Shown here in pieces: positions 38,834 through 49,132 of a stretch of 64,000 nucleotides of DNA. The stretch lies in NCBI RefSeq assembly GCF_003491345.1, contig NZ_CP025513.1, positions 1,043,501-1,107,500 on the forward strand, written 5' to 3'. The notes beneath the pieces were generated by a model, which was not told the origin of the DNA, did no database searches, and saw nothing but the letters and a program-made list of their open reading frames with translations. Position 1 is the first letter of the stretch. Each line of letters starts with the position of its first letter. The stretch comes from Neorhizobium sp. SOG26 (lineage in GTDB: Bacteria > Pseudomonadota > Alphaproteobacteria > Rhizobiales > Rhizobiaceae). The position numbers were made by a program, and so were the translations under genes.

Positions 38834-39715
38834 GTGCAAACAGTCGTCTTTCCCAACAAAATACTTCCCTATTTTCTCGTCGCCCCGCAAATCATCCTGA
38901 CCGTCGTGTTTTTCTTCTGGCCCGCAAGCCAGGCTTTGTATCAGTCGACGATGCGGGAAGATCCTTTCGGTCTGCAGAGCGCTTTTGTGGGACTGGCGAA
39001 CTTCTCCGCCATATTCGCAGATCAAAACTATCTGCATTCGCTTCAGGTGACGGTTGTCTTCAGCCTGGCGACTGCGTTGCTTTCCATGGGCGTGGCCTTG
39101 CTGCTTGCCACCGCGGCAGACCTTGTTGTTCGCGGCAAGGGCTTCTACCGCACCATGATGATTATCCCCTATGCTGTCGCGCCCGCGGTCGCCGGCATGC
39201 TCTGGCTCTTCATGTTCAACCCGGCCATGGGCACCCTCGCCTATCTCCTGAGGCGCAATGGCATCGCATGGGATCCGCTTCTGAACGGTGATCAGGCCAT
39301 GACCCTTGTGGTTGTTGCCGCAGCCTGGAAGCAGATCAGCTACAATTTCCTCTTCTTCGTCGCCGGCTTGCAGGCCATTCCGAAGTCACTGCTCGAGGCA
39401 GCGGCAATTGATGGTGCGCGTGGCATGCGGCGTTTCTGGACGATCGTTTTCCCGCTTTTGGCGCCCACGACCTTCTTCCTGCTCGTCGTCAACACCGTCT
39501 ACGCCTTCTTCGACACTTTCGGCATCATCCACGCCGTGACAGGCGGCGGCCCGGCCAAGGCGACGGAAACGCTTGTCTATAAGGTCTATAACGACGGTTT
39601 CGTGAACCTGAACCTCGGCTCCTCGGCTGCCCAGTCCGTCGTGCTGATGGTGATCGTCATCGCCCTGACCGCCTTCCAGTTCCGCTTTGTCGAGCGGCGC
39701 GTTCATTACGGTTGA
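38834..39715 (+). CDS. ugpA: glycerol-3-phosphate ABC permease UgpA
   Basis: Inner-membrane permease of 293 residues with six predicted spans. The EAA loop reads [22 protein letters not shown] near residue 200, typical of the MalF-like carbohydrate family. The start [35 protein letters not shown] matches UgpA. It pairs with UgpE, nine bases downstream. Confidence 0.94.
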   Translation: MQTVVFPNKILPYFLVAPQIILTVVFFFWPASQALYQSTMREDPFGLQSAFVGLANFSAIFADQNYLHSLQVTVVFSLATALLSMGVALLLATAADLVVRGKGFYRTMMIIPYAVAPAVAGMLWLFMFNPAMGTLAYLLRRNGIAWDPLLNGDQAMTLVVVAAAWKQISYNFLFFVAGLQAIPKSLLEAAAIDGARGMRRFWTIVFPLLAPTTFFLLVVNTVYAFFDTFGIIHAVTGGGPAKATETLVYKVYNDGFVNLNLGSSAAQSVVLMVIVIALTAFQFRFVERRVHYG

Positions 39716-39724
39716 GGTGGAACA

Positions 39725-40572
39725 ATGATTGAAAACCGCCCACTGGCGACCTTCACGGCACATATGATGCTGATCATCGGCATCATCATCGTCGCCTTCC
39801 CGATATACTATACCTTCATCGCCTCCACGGCGACGTCGACGGATATCATCCGCCCACCGCTGGCGTTGGTGCCGGGCGGCCACATGATGGAGAACTACAA
39901 GGAGTCGATCTCCGGCGGCGTCGAGCGCGTTGTCGGCGTCAGCCTCGAGCGCCTGCTGTTCAACAGCTTCGTCGTCGCCATGGCGATTGCGATTGGCAAG
40001 ATCATCATCTCCTTCCTGTCCGCCTTTGCGATCGTCTTCTTCCGCTTCCCGTTCCGCATGATCTTCTTCTGGATGATCTTCGTAACGCTGATGCTGCCGG
40101 TCGAGGTGCGCATCCTGCCGACCTACAAGGTCATCGTGGATCTTGGTCTCCTGAACACCTATGCCGGTTTGACGCTGCCGCTAATGGCTTCGGCAACGGC
40201 GACCTTCCTGTTTCGGCAGTTCTTCCTCACCATTCCTGGTGAAATGGTCGAGGCCGCCCGGATCGACAATGCAGGACCATTCCGCTTCATGCGGGATATC
40301 CTGCTGCCGCTCTCGACCACCAATATCGCGGCGCTGTTCGTGATCCTCTTTATCTACGGCTGGACACAGTATCTTTGGCCGCTGCTCGTGACCGACAGGG
40401 CAGAGATGAACACGATCATCATCGGCTTGCGCCGCATGGTCGACTTTGCAGATGCGTCGACCCCCTGGAACTACGTCATGGTGACTGCGATCCTGGCGAT
40501 CATCCCCCCCGTCATCGTGGTGGTGCTGATGCAGCGCTGGTTCGTCAAAGGATTAGTGGAGACTGAAAAGTA

Positions 40573-40573
<1 letters not shown>
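39725..40573 (+). CDS. ugpE: glycerol-3-phosphate ABC permease UgpE
   Basis: Inner-membrane permease of 282 residues, the MalG-like partner of UgpA. The EAA loop reads [24 protein letters not shown] near residue 175. [29 protein letters not shown] is the conserved family stretch before it. Its TAA stop shares one base with the ugpC ATG (TAATG). Confidence 0.94.
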
Positions 40574-41622
<1,049 letters not shown>

Positions 41623-41632
41623 TGCTTGTGGG

Positions 41633-41655
41633 CGAGCGTCTTCAGAAGGCGCTCG
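41633..41655 (+). terminator. terminator after ugpC
   Basis: CGAGCG (41633-41638) pairs with CGCTCG (41650-41655), with extra CTT/AAG pairing inside, and TCTTCC follows. It lies about ten bases past the ugpC stop and should end the ugp operon. Confidence 0.6.
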
Positions 41656-41683
41656 TCTTCCGCAACTGCATCGTGTTCCAAGC

Positions 41684-41708
41684 GGAACCTCGGGGTTGCT
41701 CATGTGTT
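41684..41708 (+). promoter_or_regulatory. RpoE2/EcfG-like promoter before YqjD-like gene
   Basis: GGAAC (41684-41688), 16 bases, TGTT (41705-41708) fits the GGAAC-N16/17-cGTT pattern of the general stress sigma factor. It is 26 bases upstream of the ATG at 41735. Confidence 0.65.
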
Positions 41709-41734
41709 TCTAAGCCAGATCTGGAGGATAACAC

Positions 41735-42193
41735 ATGGCGCCGCAGAAAAGCCCAGCAGTTGTAGCACTTGAACAGGAACAGGCAGCGCAAAACCGCCAG
41801 CCGGCGGATGCCGAGCTCGACAAGGGCTTGAAGGACACCTTTCCCGCATCCGACCCGGTTTCGACCACACGCACGTCCATTCCCACGGGCGTAGGCCCTG
41901 CAGAATCCAACAGTGATGAAAGCCCACGTGTGGCCGAAGCTTTGGCCGCCTCTGGCGATACTGGTTCTTATGCAGGCTCAGCGACCGAAGCATCCGAGGA
42001 AGTGCAGGCTCTTCGCCGCGAAGTCGCCCGCCTCCGCGAAAGCGCTGCGGAAATCGGTTATGCTTCCGTGCGGGTAGCGCAGTCTGAAGCGGAGGTCGTG
42101 CTGGATGATGTTCGGGACCGGGTTCGGAAGCGCCCGCTGGCAGCCGTGGGCATTGCAGCGCTGATCGGCTACATCTGGGGACTAACCCGATAA
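41735..42193 (+). CDS. small C-tail-anchored stress protein (YqjD/ElaB-like)
   Basis: Protein of 152 residues. The first half is polar, with LDKGLKDTFPASDPVSTT, a motif seen in many small rhizobial stress proteins. A coiled-coil helix follows (EVQALRREVARLRESAAEIGY). The last 25 residues form a Lys/Arg-flanked hydrophobic anchor (VRKRPLAAVGIAALIGYIWG), the ElaB/YqjD signature for inner-membrane attachment. GGAGG sits nine bases before the ATG and a stress-type promoter just above that. The role is unknown; relatives bind stationary-phase ribosomes. Confidence 0.72.
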   Translation: MAPQKSPAVVALEQEQAAQNRQPADAELDKGLKDTFPASDPVSTTRTSIPTGVGPAESNSDESPRVAEALAASGDTGSYAGSATEASEEVQALRREVARLRESAAEIGYASVRVAQSEAEVVLDDVRDRVRKRPLAAVGIAALIGYIWGLTR

Positions 42194-42245
42194 TAGGCGC
42201 GAGATCGCGGAGCCCTGGTTCCGCGATCTTCCCTTCAAAGACGCA

Positions 42246-42659
42246 TCACGGCTCGGTGTAGCCGGCCGCCCGTATCTTGACCACCAGGCCCGTGGGATCT
42301 TGGGAGAAAATGAGTGCACCCGACGCGCTCGAGCCCGCTGGCACATAATCGAAAGTCGTCTCAGCACCTTCCACGGTCCCGTCTGCCTTCCTCGCCTCTC
42401 CGCGTACATTGACGGCAGCTGCGGTTGTCGTCGAGGTATTGGTAATGTCGAAGCGGATGCGATAGCCGGCGCTCGTCGGCTCCGCAGGCGTGGCCTCGAT
42501 CCTAAAATCCGGCGGCGCCTGTTCCTTGGTAACCGCGTCGTACCCGACCCAACCGATCAGTCCCAGTACCAGAAGACCGGAAACCACCCCGGTCGCCCAT
42601 TCGATCCAGTGTGGTTCTTGCGATTCGATACTCGGTTTGGAGGTCTTGGACATGAACAA
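42246..42659 (-). CDS. TIGR02588 family protein
   Basis: Protein of 137 residues with one N-terminal membrane span (about 18-42, WIEWATGVVSGLLVLGLIGWVGYDAV) and a periplasmic Ig-like beta domain (YRIRFDITNTSTTTAAAVNVRGEAR, then GSSASGALIFSQDP). This matches the TIGR02588 family of unknown function, which occurs beside TIGR02587. Here it starts just after the TIGR02587 gene on the same strand (gap of four bases), so the two form an operon. No function is known. Confidence 0.75.
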   Translation of the reverse strand: MFMSKTSKPSIESQEPHWIEWATGVVSGLLVLGLIGWVGYDAVTKEQAPPDFRIEATPAEPTSAGYRIRFDITNTSTTTAAAVNVRGEARKADGTVEGAETTFDYVPAGSSASGALIFSQDPTGLVVKIRAAGYTEP

Positions 42660-42663
42660 CTCG

Positions 42664-43542
42664 CTACAGAATAAGACGGGCAGCCGCGGCGCCGATCGCG
42701 CCGGGGAATGACAACACGATCGTCGCCATCAGCACCTGCATCATCGCGGTGTCATCAAGCCTCCCGAAGGTCCACAGGACATAGAGGCTGATCACCATCG
42801 CGACGACATAGCCAGGAAGCGTGAAGCGGATCAGCGCGTGCCACCACGGCGTATCCGGCGGCAGCTCGTGTGAACCCTTGAACGCTACGGCATAAACAAA
42901 GCCATGCATGATGAGGATCGAGACTACTACGCAAGCGAGCGCGTGGAAACCCGACATCTTGTAGGCGATCAGGATGATCTCTTCCGTCGGCGCGACATTG
43001 AGGTTGAGGAACAGCGCACCGACCGCCATGAGGAACAGTTCATGACTGTAGCTGGACGACAGGGTTCCGGAGTCAGCCTCGCCTCCCTCGTCTTCCTCAT
43101 CATCGCTGCCGCTATCGCCCCCGCCTTGCAGTTGGGCGCGGCCGAGCAACGCTCCGATACTGGCCGGCACAGCCTGAATGGCGACCTTCCCCACCACGGC
43201 TGATAGAGACAGCTCAAGTCTGAGATCGGCAAAGAGAAGCAGGACGGCTGCGCTGATGAAGATCGCCAGCGCATAGGCGGTCACGGCATCACGCACTGCC
43301 TGGAGCCAGCCGGTGGTTTTCTCGAAGCCGATGCGTCGGGCGAGAAGGATGAGAAGCGGAATGTTGACGAGCAGAAGAAGCAGAAGGCGACTTCTATCGA
43401 TGTAGAAGCCCATCTGCCAGAGTTCCATCGTCATCAGCATGGGAACGCCAAACAGCAGCGCTCCAGCTGCGCCGCGTGCCAGTCCAACTATGAACTGACG
43501 AGGATCATCCGTCCCTTGTCCGAAATTGGCTGCAGTCCCCAA
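42664..43542 (-). CDS. TIGR02587 family integral membrane protein
   Basis: Polytopic inner-membrane protein of about 292 residues with seven or eight predicted spans, including FIVGLARGAAGALLFGVPMLMTMELW and LFLMAVGALFLNLNVAPTEEIILIAYKM. A charged loop (GGGDSGSDDEEDEGGEADSG) lies near residue 155. The frame is open to 43650, but that start has no ribosome site and overlaps the upstream gene. TTG at 43542 has a GGAG six bases ahead and a stress-type promoter about 28 bases before it, so I choose TTG. It is in an operon with TIGR02588. Function unknown. Confidence 0.75.
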   Translation of the reverse strand: MGTAANFGQGTDDPRQFIVGLARGAAGALLFGVPMLMTMELWQMGFYIDRSRLLLLLLVNIPLLILLARRIGFEKTTGWLQAVRDAVTAYALAIFISAAVLLLFADLRLELSLSAVVGKVAIQAVPASIGALLGRAQLQGGGDSGSDDEEDEGGEADSGTLSSSYSHELFLMAVGALFLNLNVAPTEEIILIAYKMSGFHALACVVVSILIMHGFVYAVAFKGSHELPPDTPWWHALIRFTLPGYVVAMVISLYVLWTFGRLDDTAMMQVLMATIVLSFPGAIGAAAARLIL

Positions 43543-43569
43543 GGTTGTCTCCGCCCATAAGCGGAGGCA

Positions 43570-43594
43570 AACTCCCAACTCGAAGAAATGTTCC
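43570..43594 (-). promoter_or_regulatory. RpoE2/EcfG-like promoter of TIGR02587 operon
   Basis: On the minus strand GGAAC (43594-43590), 16 bases, AGTT (43573-43570) fits the general stress sigma factor consensus. It lies between the DUF1194 gene and the TTG start at 43542. Confidence 0.6.
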
Positions 43595-43612
43595 CAAGCG
43601 TACCGTCGTTCC

Positions 43613-44392
43613 CTATCGGTCGAATAGGTCTTGCCACTGTTTTTCGCCAATCATGCAATCCGAGGTCGGCTGGTTTGCGACCTTCCGGATGAGCGGGGTC
43701 GGGCTGACTCCGCTGATCTCCAGCACCAGTTTTCGCCGCACCGCAGTGGCGAAGTCCTCGATCTTGTGCACCGGGAGCACAAATGATCCCGGCCCGCCTG
43801 TCACGCAGTCGGCGTAGTACTTGTCCAGCCCACCTGTTGCTCCGGACGGGCGCAGCATCAGCGCCAGACCATTGATGACGATGCCTGCTTCAATGGCCTT
43901 GTCACGCGCGGGGACCACAGGATTGCCGGCGTTGTTTGGTCCGTCGCCCGACACGTCGATCACCTGGCGCATGCCCCTGTAGGGGCCCGACACGATCATG
44001 GTTGCGCCTTGTGCGATTGCGGCGGAGATTGACGTGCGGCGTTGCGTATCGATCGGCCGCGCCTCCAGCTTTGCAGCGAAGGCCGCTGCGTCCTGCTCCG
44101 TTTCGATCACCGTCCAGTCAACGACCGATCCCGGTACGATGTCGCCAGCCCATTCGAAATAGCTGATCGCGATGCGCCCGACGAGGCCACCTCTGACCGC
44201 GTCGATGAACTCTTTATGCCGCAGCGCGTCGAGATAACCCTGCCTCTGGATGCGCGCTTCTTCATAATCCATGGAACGAGAGGTATCGACCGCCAGAACG
44301 AGTTCGACATCCACTTCACCGCCAGCTTGTTGTGCAACCATGGGCAATGGCGCTGCAGTCAAGCTGAGGAGCATCGCGAGTGTATTAAGCAT
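43613..44392 (-). CDS. secreted DUF1194 von Willebrand A-like protein
   Basis: Protein of about 259 residues with a signal peptide (MLNTLAMLLSLTAAPLPMVA, cut before QQAGG). A von Willebrand factor A-like domain follows, with the metal-binding DTSRS motif in VLAVDTSRSMDYEEARIQRQ, and later VIDVSGDGPNNAG as the second metal-site loop. It matches DUF1194. Such proteins bind partners through a metal-dependent adhesion site; none is known here. The frame is open to a TTG at 44422, but ATG at 44392 begins a proper leader. The C-terminus ends after a TSDCMIGEKQWQDLF stretch. Confidence 0.8.
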   Translation of the reverse strand: MLNTLAMLLSLTAAPLPMVAQQAGGEVDVELVLAVDTSRSMDYEEARIQRQGYLDALRHKEFIDAVRGGLVGRIAISYFEWAGDIVPGSVVDWTVIETEQDAAAFAAKLEARPIDTQRRTSISAAIAQGATMIVSGPYRGMRQVIDVSGDGPNNAGNPVVPARDKAIEAGIVINGLALMLRPSGATGGLDKYYADCVTGGPGSFVLPVHKIEDFATAVRRKLVLEISGVSPTPLIRKVANQPTSDCMIGEKQWQDLFDR

Positions 44393-44471
44393 GAGCAACC
44401 CATCCACTGCGTTCGGTAGCAAACTCTAACACAAGCGAAGGGATGCGCGACTGGCCGCGGCCGCGGCCGCT

Positions 44472-44714
44472 TCAACTTTCGGTGATGGCAGGCTCCGACG
44501 CGGCAGCGATGGCCGGGGGCTGATGCTGCAGGGCTTCAACGAGGCAATCAGCGATCGCCTGCCGCAACGCATAGGTCTTGGCGTTGGTGCGTTTGTGGTC
44601 CAAGCATTGTGCTGCCCGGATCAGGCTCATGCCTTGATGAACAACGATATGATGGGCGCGCGTCACCGCCCAATGTTCAAGCTCGTCGTGAGTGGAATGT
44701 GTCCGTCCGTCCAA
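44472..44714 (-). CDS. hypothetical small protein
   Basis: Possible protein of 80 residues starting at TTG 44714 (frame start MDGRTHSTHDELEHWAVTRA). The sequence is polar and helical, with a basic helix region (AAQCLDHKRTNAKTYALRQA) and an Ala/Pro-rich end. No known domain, signal peptide or membrane span is visible. The codon pattern is compatible with coding and it fills an otherwise empty gap, but support is modest. Confidence 0.45.
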   Translation of the reverse strand: MDGRTHSTHDELEHWAVTRAHHIVVHQGMSLIRAAQCLDHKRTNAKTYALRQAIADCLVEALQHQPPAIAAASEPAITES

Positions 44715-44896
44715 ACTAGCCCCCCGCTAATCATTCGCGCCCGTATGCGACTCATTCGCAGACCTGAGACTAGCGCAGTCACAACCATCACAATAGCTTT
44801 TCAGAGCTACCACTCGGCTCCGAGGTAAAAAATTCAATAAAATCAATGGGCATCAATTCTTGTGGTTCAATTCTTGGGAGCCTCACTGACATGCGC

Positions 44897-45055
44897 TTAT
44901 TTCTTCAGGATCACCCACAAGGCGTGCACGATGCCGGGCAGCCAGCCGAAGAGCGTGAGGAGGATGTTCAGCCAGAAGTGCAGCCCGAGGCCCACCTGCA
45001 GGAAGACGCCAAGAGGCGGCAGGAGGAAGGCAAGAAGAATGCGAATGATGTCCAA
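44897..45055 (-). CDS. Pmp3/YqaE-family membrane peptide
   Basis: Hydrophobic peptide of 52 residues with two membrane spans. From TTG at 45055 it reads MDIIRILLAFLLPPLGVFLQ, with the PPLGV motif, and later LNILLTLFGWLPGIVHALWV, the classic Pmp3/YqaE pattern. GGAGG sits six bases ahead of the TTG; the frame stays open further upstream but without a ribosome site. Family members protect membrane potential under salt or cold stress and are often stress-induced. Confidence 0.82.
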   Translation of the reverse strand: MDIIRILLAFLLPPLGVFLQVGLGLHFWLNILLTLFGWLPGIVHALWVILKK

Positions 45056-45411
45056 GATGAGCCTCCAGAGGTCGTGAATCTGGCAGGACAACGTCCACCG
45101 CTTGCGATGGTTTCAGGGTTGTAGCCGACTGTTCTCGCTCGCAAAGATCTGCACTGCCGCAATGCCAAACGCTAATGTATTTGATGGCGGCTCATTCACC
45201 CTTGACGAGACAACAGGATAGGTCCTTAGCTTGGCCTAGCCACCATGATGGTGGTTAGAGGCTCACGCTGCGGCTCGTTCGCAGATGGTGGGCCTCGTCT
45301 CGTTTCGCGACGGATTTCCTGCATTGCTACATATTGCGTCGAGTGGTGCTTCAAGCGACCGTGAGAGATCGTGCGTTCCCACTTCACATCGGTGCGCTAG
45401 ATAGACCGGCA
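45056..45411. other. 356-base gap without recognised gene
   Basis: The gap lies between the divergent Pmp3-like and S10 carboxypeptidase genes and must hold promoters for both. Apart from the hairpin at 45236-45258 I see no defined element. The upstream extension of the S10 reading frame to 45334 has no ribosome site. Confidence 0.5.
45236..45258. repeat. inverted repeat in Pmp3-S10 gap
   Basis: CTAGCCACCA (45236-45245) and TGGTGGTTAG (45249-45258) form a ten-pair hairpin with one G-T pair and a three-base loop. It sits about 150-180 bases upstream of the S10 start. It could be an operator or an mRNA leader structure; nothing known matches. Confidence 0.4.
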
Positions 45412-46944
45412 ATGAACTGGAGAAACTGCGTGCTGCGCCGAACGATCATCACCTCTTTCATCATCGTCACAAACTTGTTTGGCTCTGTCGTGGCTCAAGA
45501 GTCCGGCGAACGGGAGCGCGGGCCGCGAACCGAACAGAGCGAGGCGAGCGGCATCTTCAGCCTCATTCCAGCGGATTCGACCACCGAGCATGTCTTCAAG
45601 TCGCCGGCCGGCGATGTCCCCTATACGGCGACGGCGGGCACGCTCGACCTCTTCGGACAGGACGGTAAGCGGACCGCCAAGGTCTTCTACACCGCTTATT
45701 CCGCCAAGAACGGCGGCGCGGACCGGCCGCTGACTTTCGCCTTTAATGGCGGTCCCGGAGCGGCATCAGCTTACCTTCACCTTGGCCTCGTCGGGCCGAA
45801 GATCCTGGGGTTTGGTACGAGCGGCGACGATGGCACGAGACCGGTCCTACAAGACAACCCGCAGTCCTGGCTCGCTTTTACCGATCTGGTGCTGATCGAT
45901 CCTGTCGGGACGGGCTGGAGCCGCGCTGCAAATGATGACGCTGCGAAAGGCTTCTACGGCGTGCGTCAGGACGCGGAAAGCCTCGCCAAGGTCATTTCGC
46001 TTTACGTGCAGAAGAACAATCGGCTGCAGTCGCCAAAATATCTGCTTGGCGAAAGTTACGGGGGCTTCAGGGCGGCGAAGGTGGCACTGGCGCTGAAGAA
46101 CACGCAAGGCATCCTGCCAACCGGCATCATCATGTTGTCGCCCTTGATCGAGGGCAAGTTCCTGGCGAACTCAGACGATCCGCTGTCCGCCGCACTGCAG
46201 TTCCCGTCCCTTGCGGCGGCCGAACTCGAACGGACGCAGGATTTTACACCCGAGAAGCTTTCTGAGGCTGAGCGCTTCGCAATGACGGATTATCTGGTGG
46301 CCCTCGCCGGCGCGCCGGCTCACGGACCAGACGCGGACGCTTTCTATGAGCGCATCTCGACCTGGACAGGCATTCCGCGCGAGGCCGTGGAGCGGGCAAG
46401 AGGCTTTGTCGGCGATGTCTACGCGAAGCAAATGGCGGGCGCGGGCAAGGTCGTCAGCCCCTATGACGCAGCCTATGCGGTTCCGGACGCCTATCCCGAA
46501 GATCCGTACACCCGCAATGACGATCCCATCCTGGAAGGTTACACCCGCGCTTACGGTGCAGCCTTCAACAGCTATGCGCGCAATGAGCTCGCCTTTGCCA
46601 GCGAGATGACCTACTCGCTGCTCAACGAGGACATCAACCGTCGTTGGGAGTGGAATGGCAGCCGTGGCGGTGATAGCCGGGCGCTTGCCAGCGCCTCGAC
46701 CGACATCCGCGACCTGCTGTCAGTGATCCCGTCCTTCAAGCTGATGATCGCGCATGGATATAGCGATGCGCTGACGCCTTATGGCGCCAGCCGCTACGTG
46801 CTGGACCACCTGCCCCCCGAGTTGTCGAAAGGGCGGGTGGATCTCAAGGTCTACCGCGGCGGCCACATGTTCTACACGAAGGCAGACTCTAGACGTTCAT
46901 TCGCCGCGGACGTCCGTAGGTTCTACGGCGCCGAGGATCGATGA
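45412..46944 (+). CDS. S10-family serine carboxypeptidase-like protein
   Basis: Secreted alpha/beta-hydrolase peptidase of about 510 residues. A signal peptide ends near VVA-QES. S10 landmarks are clear: FNGGPG (111-116) as oxyanion region, DPVGTGWS (163-170), catalytic Ser215 in LLGESYGGFR, the aspartate in AHGYSDALTPYGASR and the histidine in YRGGHMFYTKAD. All three catalytic residues are therefore present. The frame is open to 45334, but ATG at 45412 begins a proper leader. Its substrate is unknown; periplasmic peptide trimming is likely. It is convergent with the helicase gene. Confidence 0.88.
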   Translation: MNWRNCVLRRTIITSFIIVTNLFGSVVAQESGERERGPRTEQSEASGIFSLIPADSTTEHVFKSPAGDVPYTATAGTLDLFGQDGKRTAKVFYTAYSAKNGGADRPLTFAFNGGPGAASAYLHLGLVGPKILGFGTSGDDGTRPVLQDNPQSWLAFTDLVLIDPVGTGWSRAANDDAAKGFYGVRQDAESLAKVISLYVQKNNRLQSPKYLLGESYGGFRAAKVALALKNTQGILPTGIIMLSPLIEGKFLANSDDPLSAALQFPSLAAAELERTQDFTPEKLSEAERFAMTDYLVALAGAPAHGPDADAFYERISTWTGIPREAVERARGFVGDVYAKQMAGAGKVVSPYDAAYAVPDAYPEDPYTRNDDPILEGYTRAYGAAFNSYARNELAFASEMTYSLLNEDINRRWEWNGSRGGDSRALASASTDIRDLLSVIPSFKLMIAHGYSDALTPYGASRYVLDHLPPELSKGRVDLKVYRGGHMFYTKADSRRSFAADVRRFYGAEDR

Positions 46945-46960
46945 CGCCGACGCAGTGAGA

Positions 46961-48925
46961 TCACTTGCGGCGGTCGTTCCCGCCGCTCTTGGCCTTCGGC
47001 TTGCCCTTGTCGAACGGCTTTGGTCCCCGTGCTTCAGATGATTTGCCGGCTGAGGGTTTCCGACCCGCGAAGCTCTTCGATTTCGGCGCCGCGCCCCAGA
47101 CTTCGTCGTCCATGCGGCGGTCGTCACGCGGTCCGGATCCGGTGGCTCTTGCCTTGGCCGGGCGCTCCTTCTGGTCCTGGTCGCGCCGCGGGGTGTCCTT
47201 CCAGGGTTTGTCCTTGCGCGGCTTATCCTTCCACGGCTTGTCCATGCGGGGGCCGTCGCGAACCGGTCCGTCCTCGCCACGGGTGAAGCTGTTGAAATCC
47301 GGTGCGCCGGCGAGACGGGTTACCTTGATACCCCGTTCCATCATGGCGTCCTTGCCGAGCTTCTTCAAAAACGCATCCGCCTGGGCAGCTGCAATCTCAA
47401 CGAAGGTCTCGTCAGGCTGCATCTTGATCGCGCCGATCTCGTTCTTGGTGAACCCACCAGCGCGGCAAAGGGTGGGAATGAGCCACCGCGGCTCGGCGCG
47501 CTGCTTGCGGCCAACCGACAGGGAGAACCACACGGCTGGGCCGAAATCACCACGCGGCGTCAACGGCCGCGAAGCCGGATCGCCAGCATCGCGAGGCTTC
47601 CTCGCTTCAAGCGAGACTTCGGCGATTTCTTCCGGCGCGGAATACTTCGAGCGGTAAAGTGCGATGAAGGCTGCGGCAAGCTTCTCTGCGCCGTGGCTCG
47701 AAACAAGCTTTTCGATCAGTTCCTGCTCGTCTTCGCGCGGTGCATCATCAAAAATTGAGTCCGACAATAGGCGCTCGTCGTCGCGCGCAGCGACTTCGTC
47801 GGCAGAAGGTGGACGTGCCCAGGTCGGCGTGATGCCGGCGCCGCCTAGCAGGCGCTCGGCCTTGCGGCGGGCGTTTATCGGGACGATCAAGGCGCTGATG
47901 CCCTTGCGACCAGCACGTCCCGTGCGTCCGCTCCGATGAAGCAGTGTTTCCGAGTTGGTCGGCAGGTCGGCATGGATGACGAGGTCGAGGCCAGGAAGAT
48001 CAATCCCGCGCGCTGCGACATCGGTTGCTATACAGACGCGTGCGCGGCCATCCCGCATCGCCTGCAGGGCGTGCGTACGTTCATTCTGCGTCAGTTCGCC
48101 GGAAAGGGCGACGACGTCGAAGTTCCGGTTATGGAAACGTGCCGTCAAATGATTGACCGCAGCGCGCGTCGAACAGAAGACGATGGCGTTCGTGGCGTCA
48201 TAGTAGCGAAGTACGTTGATGATCGCATTCTCGCGATCCGACGACGCGACCATCAGCGCCCGGTATTCGATATCGACATGCTGCTTCTCTTCGGCAGCCG
48301 TTGCAATTCGGACGGCGTTGCGCTGATAGCTCTTGGCGAGCTTAGCAATCGCCGCGGGAACGGTTGCCGAGAACATCAACGTGCGGCGTTCCGGCGGAGC
48401 GGACTCAAGAATAAACTCGAGGTCTTCGCGAAAGCCGAGATCAAGCATCTCATCGGCTTCGTCGAGTACCGCCACCTGAAGTGAGGAGATATCCAGCGCG
48501 CCACGCCGAATATGGTCGCACAGGCGGCCAGGCGTGCAGACCACGATGTGCGTGCCGCGTTCAAGTGCACGGCGTTCGGTCCGGATATCCATGCCGCCGA
48601 CACAGCTCGTGATCGTCGCGCCGGTCATCTCGTAAAGCCAGTCGAGCTCGCGCTTGACCTGCATGGCAAGCTCGCGCGTCGGCGCGATGACCAGGCCCAA
48701 GGGGCTTCCGGCCTGCGAGAAACGTTCAGCGCCCTTCAATAGCGTCGGCGCCATGGCGATGCCGAAGGCGACAGTCTTGCCTGACCCCGTCTGCGCCGAA
48801 ACCAGCGCATCGGCATCAACGAGCGCAGGGTCGAGCATGGATTGCTGTACGGGCGTCAGCGTCTCGTAACCGCGCTTCGCCAATGCCTTGGCAATCGCCG
48901 GCACGGCGTTGTCATATTCTGTCAT
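46961..48925 (-). CDS. DEAD-box RNA helicase with DbpA-type RNA-binding domain
   Basis: RNA helicase of 654 residues. Core motifs are intact: AQTGSGKT (44-51), APTRELA (81-87), TPGR (131-134), DEAD (155-158), SAT (186-188), and later DVAARGIDLPGLDLVIH and HRSGRTGRAGRKG. A DbpA-like RNA-binding domain follows (about 470-545). The tail (about 560-654) is very basic, with repeated KDKPWKD-type units, and should bind RNA. Such enzymes act in ribosome assembly or cold adaptation (DbpA/CsdA group). It stands alone, divergent from nothing close, and has its own promoter. Confidence 0.93.
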   Translation of the reverse strand: MTEYDNAVPAIAKALAKRGYETLTPVQQSMLDPALVDADALVSAQTGSGKTVAFGIAMAPTLLKGAERFSQAGSPLGLVIAPTRELAMQVKRELDWLYEMTGATITSCVGGMDIRTERRALERGTHIVVCTPGRLCDHIRRGALDISSLQVAVLDEADEMLDLGFREDLEFILESAPPERRTLMFSATVPAAIAKLAKSYQRNAVRIATAAEEKQHVDIEYRALMVASSDRENAIINVLRYYDATNAIVFCSTRAAVNHLTARFHNRNFDVVALSGELTQNERTHALQAMRDGRARVCIATDVAARGIDLPGLDLVIHADLPTNSETLLHRSGRTGRAGRKGISALIVPINARRKAERLLGGAGITPTWARPPSADEVAARDDERLLSDSIFDDAPREDEQELIEKLVSSHGAEKLAAAFIALYRSKYSAPEEIAEVSLEARKPRDAGDPASRPLTPRGDFGPAVWFSLSVGRKQRAEPRWLIPTLCRAGGFTKNEIGAIKMQPDETFVEIAAAQADAFLKKLGKDAMMERGIKVTRLAGAPDFNSFTRGEDGPVRDGPRMDKPWKDKPRKDKPWKDTPRRDQDQKERPAKARATGSGPRDDRRMDDEVWGAAPKSKSFAGRKPSAGKSSEARGPKPFDKGKPKAKSGGNDRRK

Positions 48926-49091
48926 CTTCTTGTCTTCCGGAGTTTCAGTGCGCAGACGCGCCAGCGCTGCAACACACGCAGCACGATCGTGTCGCGGTCC
49001 TATCGGCTCGCGGCTGAAAAGTCAAAGGCAGAAGAATGGACGTGTGGCTGCAGCTTGGCAGCGGAGGTCAGCAGACAAGGTTCGTTTAGAG

Positions 49092-49120
49092 GGATGCGGC
49101 AGACTGAGGCTGCCGCATCC
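49092..49120 (-). terminator. hairpin after Liv-type binding protein gene
   Basis: Perfect 11-base inverted repeat, 49092-49102 with 49110-49120 and a seven-base loop, begins 13 bases past the stop at 49133 on the minus strand. No T-run follows. It is probably the terminator of that gene. Confidence 0.6.
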
Positions 49121-49132
49121 GACGGCGAAACG

